From: CAZOJJ01 sp964580105
Lineage (GTDB): Bacteria; Bacteroidota; Rhodothermia; Rhodothermales; Rubricoccaceae
Length of the DNA: 18,173 bases
Reading direction: 5' to 3'
Assembly (NCBI GenBank): GCA_964580105.1
Contig: CAZOJJ010000055.1
Location: forward strand, 1 to 18,173
The notes beneath the pieces were generated by a model. It was not told the origin of the DNA. It made no database searches and was given only the letters and a program-made list of their open reading frames with translations. Position numbers and translations under genes: made by a program. How positions within the stretch are numbered: the first letter of the stretch is position 1; every line of letters begins with the position of its first letter. Positions 6,693 to 13,900 of the stretch are shown here, in pieces.

Positions 6693-8222
6693 ATGCCCAT
6701 GCCCGACCTCCAGCTTCGTCTCTGGCGAGAAGCCAGCCGCGCCGACGACCTCCCCGAGGCCGTCAACCGCATGACGGCGCTCCTTGCGCGGCGCGTCCCC
6801 CTCGGGCGCGTTTTCCTCCGCCGCTTCGACCCCGAGGCGGAGACGCTGGAGACGCTGGCCGTCGGACAGGTCGTCCGCGGCCCCGTGCCGGGCGCCGCCC
6901 GGACGGCCTGCACGGTCCGGCACCTTGCCGAGCTTCGTGGGCTGGCCAACGGGAGCGTCGTGATGCTCAACGGGTCCAGCGCCCTCACGGGCGCCGTCCT
7001 ACCGCCGGGCGTGCGCGGGGCCGCCGCCGCCGGGCCACTCACGGAGCCCGACGGCGGCCCCCTCGGCGTGCTCGTGGCGGTACCCGTGCCGGGCGCAGAA
7101 CTGGACGAAACCGCCTGCGAGGTGCTGGGGCGGAGCCTGGAGCCGTTCGCCGCCGCCCTCGCGCACCACCGGCGCGTCCACGAGCTGGAGCGGCTGCGCG
7201 AGGCGGCCGAGGCCGAGAAGAACGCGCTGCTGACGCGGCTCCACCGGCGCGAGATCGTCGAGGAGATCGTGGGCGCCGAGGGCTCGCTGCGGGCCGTGAT
7301 GACGCGCGTCGAGCAGGTGGCGCCGACCGACGCCCCCGTGCTCATCCTCGGCGAGACGGGTACGGGCAAGGAGGTCATCGCCCGCGCCATCCACGCCCGC
7401 TCCGCCCGCGCCGACGGCCCCATCGTCCGTGTCAACTGCGGCGCCATCCCGCCGGAGCTCGTGGACTCCGAACTGTTCGGCCACGAGAAGGGTGCCTTCA
7501 CCGGCGCCCTCGCCACGCGCAAGGGCTGGTTCGAGCGGGCCGACGGCGGGACGCTGTTCCTGGATGAGGTCGGCGACCTCCCCCTGGCGGCACAGGTCCG
7601 CCTCCTCCGCATCCTCCAGGACGGCACCTACGAGCGCGTCGGCGGCCAGCAGACGCGGCGGGCCGACGTCCGCCTCCTGGCGGCCACCCACCGCGACATG
7701 GAGGCGCTCGTGCGCGAGGGGCGCTTCCGCGAGGACCTCTGGTTCCGCATCAGCGTGTTCCCGCTCTACCTCCCGCCCCTCCGCTCGCGCCCGGACGACA
7801 TCCCGGCGCTCGCCCGGCACTTCGCCGGCGCCGCCGGCCTCCGCCTCGGGCCCGCCCCCCTCGCGCTCGACGACGACGACCTCGCGCTCCTCCTCGCCTA
7901 TCCCTGGCCGGGCAACGTGCGCGAGCTGGCCGCCGTCATCGAGCGCGCCGCCATCCTCGGCGGCGGTCACCGCCTCGACGTGCGGGGCGCGATGGGCACG
8001 AAGCTCCACGCGCTCCAGACGCGCCTCGCCGAGCCGCCTGCGCCCGACGAGCCGTTTCCTTCGCTCGACGAAGCCATGCGCCGCCACATCGAGGCGGCGC
8101 TACGCCGCTGCGGAGGCCGGATAGAGGGAGAGCGGGGAGCGGCGGCGCTCCTCGGCATCAACCCTCATACGCTCCGCGGCCGGATGCGCAAGCTGGGGGT
8201 GGAGTGGCAGCGGTTCCGGTAG
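6693..8222 (+). CDS. Sigma-54-dependent transcriptional activator (GAF-AAA+-Fis)
   Basis: The 509-residue protein has a GAF-like sensor (about 1-165) and a short charged coiled linker ('HELERLREAAEAEKNALLTRLHR'-like, about 170-190, described here by position). The AAA+ domain is complete: Walker A GETGTGKE (220-227), GAFTGA loop contacting sigma-54 (267-272), Walker B 'TLFLDEVGDL' with Asp291-Glu292, and the arginine-finger region FREDLWFR (345-352). A Fis-type helix-turn-helix closes the protein (about 475-505, ending LGINPHTLRGRMRKLGVEW). It resembles FhlA/NtrC-class activators with a small-molecule sensor rather than a phospho-receiver domain. TTG at 6534 and ATG at 6612 are in frame, but both would place the repeats at 6627-6664 inside the gene, so ATG at 6693 is chosen (6699 is also possible). 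It is divergent from the sulfate-uptake operon and probably controls it; the ligand is unknown. Confidence 0.93.
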   Translation: MPMPDLQLRLWREASRADDLPEAVNRMTALLARRVPLGRVFLRRFDPEAETLETLAVGQVVRGPVPGAARTACTVRHLAELRGLANGSVVMLNGSSALTGAVLPPGVRGAAAAGPLTEPDGGPLGVLVAVPVPGAELDETACEVLGRSLEPFAAALAHHRRVHELERLREAAEAEKNALLTRLHRREIVEEIVGAEGSLRAVMTRVEQVAPTDAPVLILGETGTGKEVIARAIHARSARADGPIVRVNCGAIPPELVDSELFGHEKGAFTGALATRKGWFERADGGTLFLDEVGDLPLAAQVRLLRILQDGTYERVGGQQTRRADVRLLAATHRDMEALVREGRFREDLWFRISVFPLYLPPLRSRPDDIPALARHFAGAAGLRLGPAPLALDDDDLALLLAYPWPGNVRELAAVIERAAILGGGHRLDVRGAMGTKLHALQTRLAEPPAPDEPFPSLDEAMRRHIEAALRRCGGRIEGERGAAALLGINPHTLRGRMRKLGVEWQRFR

Positions 8223-8225
8223 CTC

Positions 8226-8244
8226 CTGCCGGGGTGGCCGGCGG
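8226..8244 (+). terminator. Weak candidate hairpin after the activator gene
   Basis: Bases 8226-8232 can pair with 8238-8244 (seven pairs, core GCCGG/CCGGC, including one G-U) around the loop GGTGG. The hairpin starts four bases after the stop codon. No T-run follows, so intrinsic termination is doubtful. Confidence 0.25.
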
Positions 8245-8322
8245 CGTTCGAATTCGATGCCTCCAGGGTAGGAGACCGATGCAACGGGGGCCGCTGTTCC
8301 GGCGGTCCGTAGCTTGGCGGCC

Positions 8323-10020
8323 ATGAACCGCGCCCGCTACGCCTTCGTTCTTGCGCTCTTCGCGGCGGTTGCCGCCGCACACGCCCAGCACGAGCCCTGG
8401 TACGACCCCGACCCGCTCCCGCAGGGGATGACCGAGGAGGAGGTCCTCCGCCGGCACGAGATCGGCCTCGGCTTCGCGCCGACCCCGCCGCCCGGCGGGC
8501 CGATCCGCAACGTCGCTGAGTTCGAACGGAGCGAGGCCGTGCTGATCCGCTACCCGCTCGGCATCCCGCTCGCCCTCGTGGCCGCCCTCTCCGAGCACGT
8601 CCGCGTCATCACGCTCGTGTCGGGTCCGGCGCAGGAGACCCAGGCGCGGGCCGCCTACCAGGGCGCCGGCGTCCAGATGGCCAACGCCGCCTTCCTCCAC
8701 GCGCCGACGAACTCGATCTGGACGCGCGACTACGGCCCCTTCTACGTCGCCGACGCGGACGGCCGCATCGCCGTGGTGGACTTCGTCTACAACCGGCCGC
8801 GTCCGGACGACGACGCCGTGCCCGCCGCCCTCGCCGCCTACCTCGGTGTCCCGTTCTACGCCATGGACCTCGTCCATACCGGCGGCAACTACATGACCGA
8901 CAGCCGCGGCGTCTCGGCCTCGACGGACCTCGTGTGGGAGGAGAACGGGTTCGACCAGAGCCTCGTGATCCAGCGGATGCACGACTACCTCGGCGTCCAC
9001 ACCTACCACGTCACCCTCGACCCCCAGGACACCTACCTCAAGCACATCGACACCTGGGCCAAGTTTCTCGACGTGGACAAGGTGCTCATCGCCGCGGTCC
9101 CGCCTTCGGACCCGCACTACGACGAGCACGAGGCCGTCGCCGCCTACTTCGCGTCGCAGAACAGCGCCTACGGCACGCCCTACGAGGTCGTCCGGGTCTA
9201 CACCCCGGGCGGCGAGCCGTACACCAACGCCCTCATCGTCAACGAGCGCGTGTACGTGCCCGTCGTGGGCTCGCCCTGGGACGACGACGCGCTCGCCGTC
9301 TACGAGGCGGCCATGCCGGGCTACGAGGTCCGCGCCTTCACCGGGAGCTGGCTCTCCACCGACGCCCTCCACTGCCGCGTCAAGGAGGTCCCCGACACCG
9401 GGATGCTCTCGCTCCTCCACCGGCCCCTCGCCGACGAGGTGCCCTACCGGCCCGAGATCTCGCTCGACGTGGACATCGTGGCGCACAGCGGGCAGCCTCT
9501 GCACGAGGACGAGCTGTTCCTGATCTACCGCGTGGACGAGGCCCCCTTCGACACGCTGGCCCTCCAGCCCGTCGGCGGGCCCACCTTTTCGGCCTCGCTG
9601 CCCGTTCCGCCGGGAGGCGGCGTCGAGATCGCCTACTACTTTTCGGCGGCGGACGCTTCGGGCCGCGCCGAGCGCTTCCCGCTGGTGGGGCCGGCCGGCG
9701 CGCGCACCGTCCACATCCTCCCGCAGCCGGTCGGCGCCGAGCCCGAGGTGGCCGGGGCGGGCTTCCGCCTCGACGCCGTGTACCCGAACCCCGCGTCGGG
9801 CGCCGTCACCGTCCGGTTCGCGCTGGGCGCGCCGGGGCCGGTGGCGCTGGATGTGTTCGACGGGCTCGGCCGCCGGGTCGCACGGCTCCACGACGGCCCG
9901 CTGGCGGCCGGCCCGCACCGCGTGCGGTGGGCAGCCGGGGCCGTTCCCTCGGGCGTCTACCTCGTCCGCCTCGTGGGTGCGGAGGGGCAGGCCGTCCGGC
10001 GGGTGGTGGTGCGGAGGTAG
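8323..10020 (+). CDS. Secreted agmatine/peptidyl-arginine deiminase family protein with T9SS domain
   Basis: The 565-residue protein has a signal peptide (about 1-21, cleavage near AHA-Q). The deiminase domain (about 40-370) shows the residues used by Porphyromonas-type peptidylarginine deiminase (PPAD): Asp136 in 'IWTRDYGPF', His241 and Asp243 in 'KHIDTWAKF', Asn302 in 'YTNALIVN' and the nucleophile Cys351 in 'ALHCRVKEVPD'. A beta-sandwich region (about 375-470) and a C-terminal T9SS sorting domain follow ('YPNPASGAVTVRF' to 'VYLVRLVG'). The family hydrolyses guanidinium groups, turning arginine to citrulline or agmatine to N-carbamoylputrescine, with release of ammonia. Secretion fits a protein or peptide substrate better than cytosolic agmatine, but sequence alone does not settle this. 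ATG at 8323 begins the signal peptide. It is transcribed in the same direction as the activator, 100 bp downstream, with no sign of a functional link. Confidence 0.92.
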   Translation: MNRARYAFVLALFAAVAAAHAQHEPWYDPDPLPQGMTEEEVLRRHEIGLGFAPTPPPGGPIRNVAEFERSEAVLIRYPLGIPLALVAALSEHVRVITLVSGPAQETQARAAYQGAGVQMANAAFLHAPTNSIWTRDYGPFYVADADGRIAVVDFVYNRPRPDDDAVPAALAAYLGVPFYAMDLVHTGGNYMTDSRGVSASTDLVWEENGFDQSLVIQRMHDYLGVHTYHVTLDPQDTYLKHIDTWAKFLDVDKVLIAAVPPSDPHYDEHEAVAAYFASQNSAYGTPYEVVRVYTPGGEPYTNALIVNERVYVPVVGSPWDDDALAVYEAAMPGYEVRAFTGSWLSTDALHCRVKEVPDTGMLSLLHRPLADEVPYRPEISLDVDIVAHSGQPLHEDELFLIYRVDEAPFDTLALQPVGGPTFSASLPVPPGGGVEIAYYFSAADASGRAERFPLVGPAGARTVHILPQPVGAEPEVAGAGFRLDAVYPNPASGAVTVRFALGAPGPVALDVFDGLGRRVARLHDGPLAAGPHRVRWAAGAVPSGVYLVRLVGAEGQAVRRVVVRR

Positions 10021-10057
10021 CAGGGCCGGGGGGTACGAGCGGAACGGCTCCGGTGTC

Positions 10058-10063
10058 TATACT
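10058..10063 (+). promoter_or_regulatory. Candidate -10 element for the small downstream gene
   Basis: TATACT matches the sigma-70 -10 consensus at five of six positions and lies 33 bp before the ATG at 10097. The surrounding DNA is otherwise GC-rich. No acceptable -35 hexamer is present at the usual distance, so confidence is low. Confidence 0.3.
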
Positions 10064-10096
10064 GCCCCCGCTCTCCCCTCCGCTGACTCTCTTCCC

Positions 10097-10537
10097 ATGC
10101 CCTTCCGCGTGCTGCACTACGCCGAGCCGGCACTCGACGTGGTCGAAGTGACGGGTTTCGTCCACTGGGGCGTCATCGCCGCCGGCCTTCGCGCCCTCTA
10201 CCTCCGCCCGGACTGGGCGCCCGGCACGCCCGTCCTCTGGGACGTCACGGGCATCACGAACGTGGACGTCCCGCCGACGGACCTTTCCGACATCGGCGCC
10301 ACGTTCGCCGAGGTCGCCGCCGCCCGCGAGGGGGGGCGCACGGCCGTCCTGGTCGGGCCGAAGGCGGAGCAGGAGCTCTGGGTGCTGTTTCCCCACCTCG
10401 GTCCGCCCTCGACGCGCCGCGTCGTCGTCACCCAGCGCCGGGCCGAGGCCCTCGCCTTTCTCGGCCTCGGCGCCATGCCCGAGGGGGGCGTCGTCGTGGG
10501 CGCGTCGAGCGTAGGGGCGGGGAGGGCGGCGCGGTAG
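10097..10537 (+). CDS. Small cytoplasmic protein of unknown function (possibly SpoIIAA/STAS-like)
   Basis: The 146-residue protein has no signal peptide or membrane segment. It starts MPFRVLHYAEPALDVVEV and contains 'PGTPVLWDVTGITNVDV' (about 43-59), an alanine-rich helix around 'IGATFAEVAAAREGG', 'RTAVLVGPKAEQELWVLF' and a Gly/Ala-rich tail. Alternating strand-helix segments with a 'VLWDVTG' core recall SpoIIAA/STAS-type alpha/beta proteins found as singletons in Bacteroidota. I do not recognise the family firmly, and no catalytic motif is visible. The frame is open upstream to 9851 inside the deiminase gene; ATG at 10097 follows a TATACT box and is the sensible start. It stands alone between two genes for secreted proteins. 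Confidence 0.8.
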   Translation: MPFRVLHYAEPALDVVEVTGFVHWGVIAAGLRALYLRPDWAPGTPVLWDVTGITNVDVPPTDLSDIGATFAEVAAAREGGRTAVLVGPKAEQELWVLFPHLGPPSTRRVVVTQRRAEALAFLGLGAMPEGGVVVGASSVGAGRAAR

Positions 10538-10663
10538 CGGGGCCGCCCGCACGGGGGGGTGCGCGGGGCGTGCCGGCCCGGCGGTTGACGCGGGTCGGCT
10601 CCCTGGCGCACCGAAGGGGCGCGTCCGCTCCGCGACGCGAGCGCAGCGACTGACGCAGTTCGG

Positions 10664-10691
10664 GCAGCGGCGCACGGCCGTGCGTCCCTAC
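10664..10691. repeat. 28-bp palindrome family, degenerate copy
   Basis: The core CGCACGGCCGTGCG (10671-10684) is a perfect palindrome, and the right arm ends in TCCCTAC. The left arm matches its expected complement at 10 of 13 positions (GCAGCGGCGCACG against GTAGGGACGCACG). Length, core and right arm match the perfect copy at 15989-16016. It looks like an older, mutated member of the same dispersed family. Confidence 0.7.
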
Positions 10692-10776
10692 CACCCACCA
10701 GCGTCGGGTTGCCCCACGAGGGGGCCGAGGCCCACCGGGCCGCCCCGGAACCCGGCCCCGAGCCTCAACGAACTTC

Positions 10777-10846
10777 GGGATGATTCGATCGGGATGATTC
10801 GATCGGGATGATTCGATCGGGATGATTCGATCGGGATGATTCGATC
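10777..10846. repeat. 14-bp tandem repeat, five identical units
   Basis: GGGATGATTCGATC is repeated exactly five times with no mismatch. The unit is AT-richer than its surroundings. It lies 133 bp upstream of the surface-protein start. The unit length is not a multiple of three and each unit contains an ATG, so the array creates spurious starts (for example at 10836). Perfect identity implies recent expansion or active homogenisation. Confidence 0.97.
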
Positions 10847-10979
10847 GGGGCGCTGGCTGCCCGCCCTCTTGCGGCTTTGCGAGCAGGGCCGTAACTATCC
10901 GCTTCGGGAAAGGCCGGACTCCACCAGTGGCTCTCGGGCACCGGCCGGGTTCTCTCCGCTCTCCCTTGCCCTCTGCCCA

Positions 10980-13900
10980 ATGCGCCCCTCCCGTGGCTTC
11001 GCGCGCCCCCTCACCCGGCCCGCCGCGCTCCTCGCCGCCCTCATCTTTGCCCTCGGACTCCTCGCCCACGGCCCGGCGGGCGAGGCCCTCGCCGAACGCT
11101 CGGCGGAGCCGTTCGCCGCCCGGCCGGCTGCCGCCGACGCCCTCGCCGTGCAGGCGCCTGAAGCGCCGGTGCCGCCCCGCGCGCCCGCCGGCCCGGCCCT
11201 CGGGGTAGCCCCGTCGCTGACGGCCACGCTCGCCGACGCCCTCGACGCCGACGCGGACCTGGACGGCCTCGCCGACCCCGGCGACACCGTCGGCTACACC
11301 GCCGTCGTTTCGAACACCGGTGACATGGAGGCGCTGAACGCGGCGTTCGCACTCACCCTCGACGCTAACACCACGCTCGTCCCCGGCTCGGTGGATGCCA
11401 CGCCGCTCGCCCGGCCCGACGCCTACGCCGCCCTCGGCAACGTGCCCATCACGGTGCCCGCCGGGAGCGGCGTGCTCGCCAACGACGACGACCCCGACGG
11501 CTCCGGCCTCGCCGCCACGCCCATTGCCGCCTTCGACGCCACCAGCGCCGAGGGGGGCGCGGTCGCGCTCTCGGTGGCCGACGGCGCCTTCACCTACACC
11601 CCGCCGGCCGGCTTCTCCGGCACCGACACGTTCACGTACACCCTCGACGACGGCGAGGGGAACGCCGATACCGGTACGGTCACCATCACCGTCTCGGGCG
11701 TGCTCTGGTTCGTCGACAACAGCGGGGGAGGGGCCGGCGGCTCGGGCACGCTCGGCGATCCGTTCGACACGCTCGCCGCGTTCGAGGCGGCCAACGGGAG
11801 CGGCGGCGCGGGGCAGCCTTCGGCGGGGGACTGCGTGTTCCTTCACAGCGGAGGCGGGGCCTACACCGGCGGCGTGACGTTGGAGAACGCCCAGCGGCTC
11901 GTCGGGCAGGGCGCTTCGATCTCGCTCGCCGACGCGTGCGGACTCAGCCTGCCGCCGTTCAGCGCGGCACTCCCGGCTACGGGCGGGGCGGCGCCCGTGA
12001 TCACGAACGGGAGCGGGGCCGGCGTGACGCTGGCGCAGCACAACCACCTCCTCGGGTTCGCCGTCGGCACCACGAGCGGGGCGGGCCTCGCGGGTACCGG
12101 CTTCGGCACGCTCACGGTCGCCGGTGTATCGGTGGACGGGGCGCGGACGGGCCCGGTGCTCGACCTCGCCACGGGCACGTTCGCGGCCGGCTCCTCCTTC
12201 GGCACGCTCTCGACGACGAGCGCGGCGGGGCCGGGGGTTGACCTCGACGCCGTCGGGGGAGCGTTCACGGCGGCAGCGACGAGCCTGACCGGCGTGAGCG
12301 GCACGGGCATCGCGATCCGGAACGCGCCGGCCGGGACGAGCCTGAACTTCGGCGCGACGACGGTGTCGAGCACGGGGACGGGCATCGAACTCGCGGCGAC
12401 GAACCACGCCACGAGCGTGTTCGCGTTCAACCTCTCCATCACGACGACGGCCGGGGCGGGGCTGGTGGCGAGCGCGGGCACGGTGCACGTGACGAGCCCG
12501 TCGAGCACGATCAGCGCGGCGGGCGGTCCGGCGCTCGACCTCGCGAACGTGACCGTCGGCAACGGGAGCGGCGGGGCCATGACCTTCGCCGCGCTCTCCT
12601 CCTCGAACAGCACCGGGCACGGCCTCGAGTTCGACAACGTCGGCGGCAGCCTCACGGTGACCGGCTCGACCACCGTAGCGAACCCCGGCAACACCGGCGT
12701 CGACGTCAACGGCGGCACGGCCACGTACCAGTTCGGCGACCTCGACGTGACCACGACGAACCGGACGGGGCTCTTCGCCTCGAACGGCGGCACCATCTCC
12801 AGCACGAGCGGCACGATCAGCACGGGCACGGCCTCGGGCGTGGACATCAACAACACCGCCCTCGGCCTCACTCTCACCAGCGTGACCTCCTCGGGCGGAA
12901 CCGCGCCGGGCATCGACCTCCAGAACACGACGGGCAGCTTCTCGGTGACGGGCACGGGCGCCGGGGACTGCGCGGCCAACGCGGCCAACTGCACGGGCGG
13001 CACCATCTCCAGCAAGAGCGGGAACGGCATCTTCCTGTCGAGCGCGTCGAACGTCTCGCTCACGCGGATGCAGCTGCACGCCAACGCCAACAACGGCATC
13101 GTCGGCAGCTCGGTCAACGGGTTCACCGGCACCAACCTCCGCGTCACGAGCAACGGCGACGCCGTCAACGAGAGCGGCATCCGCTTCACCAACCTGCTGG
13201 GCACCTCCAGCCTCACCAATTCGATCGTCGAGCAGTCGGCGGAGAACAACGTCGAGATCGTCAACAACACCGGCACGCTCAACCTGACCGTTGCGAACAG
13301 CACGTTCGACTTCGACGCGCCCTTCCCCGCCCTGCGCGCGCAGAACTTCAACATGGAGATCCAGGGCTCGGCCATAGCGACGGTCGCGATGACGAACAAC
13401 ACGTTCGAAGACGCCTTCAGCCGCGCCGTGCAGGTGGGGGGCATCGACAACGCCACGCTCAACTTCACGTTCACCGGCAACGCCATCCGCCGCGTCTCCG
13501 ACGGCGGCAGCGGGCTGGAGGTCGACGCCAGCCACAACGCCGACGTGACGTTCAACATCTCCGACAACGGCCCTTGGGCGGACATCAGCCCGGGGACGGG
13601 CAACGACGCCATCATCCTGTTCGCCAGCTCGTCCACCACGACGAGTTCCTCGCTGGTCGGCACCGTCGCGCGCAACGGCAACGTCACGAACAGCGGCGGC
13701 TTCCTCAAGATCGATACGCGCGGCCAGGGCAAGGTCACCGTCAGCGCCATCAACAACGGCAACACCGGCGCCGGCGCCCCCGGCGGCATCGCGACGCGCC
13801 GCGAGTCGTTCGACTTCGTCCTGGGCGACTCCGGCTCACCGGTCAACGTCGGCGATGTTGACCTGACCGTCATCGGCAACGTGTTCACAAAAAATGTCAC

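Larger units (their letters stand above)
10538..10979. other. 442-bp intergenic region with repeats
   Basis: No convincing gene is present on either strand. The region holds, in order, a weak CGCAC/GTGCG hairpin around a G-run (10548-10563), a degenerate 28-bp palindrome (10664-10691) and a 14-bp array of five units (10777-10846). About 130 bp of leader then precedes the large surface protein. TTGCGG at 10869 and TAACTA at 10892 have 17-bp spacing and could be a poor sigma-70 promoter for that gene. The long minus-strand open frame here is spurious. Confidence 0.7.

Noticed and set aside
8248..8257. 10-bp palindrome TCGAATTCGA upstream of the deiminase gene
   Set aside because: It is short, occurs once and is not linked to any regulator; chance is a sufficient explanation.
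10428..13535. A 1,035-residue minus-strand open frame opposite the surface-protein gene
   Set aside because: Composition is Arg/Val/Glu/Gly-rich with no recognisable domain, and the plus strand carries a clear signal peptide, Ig domain and beta-helix. Long antisense frames are expected in DNA this GC-rich.
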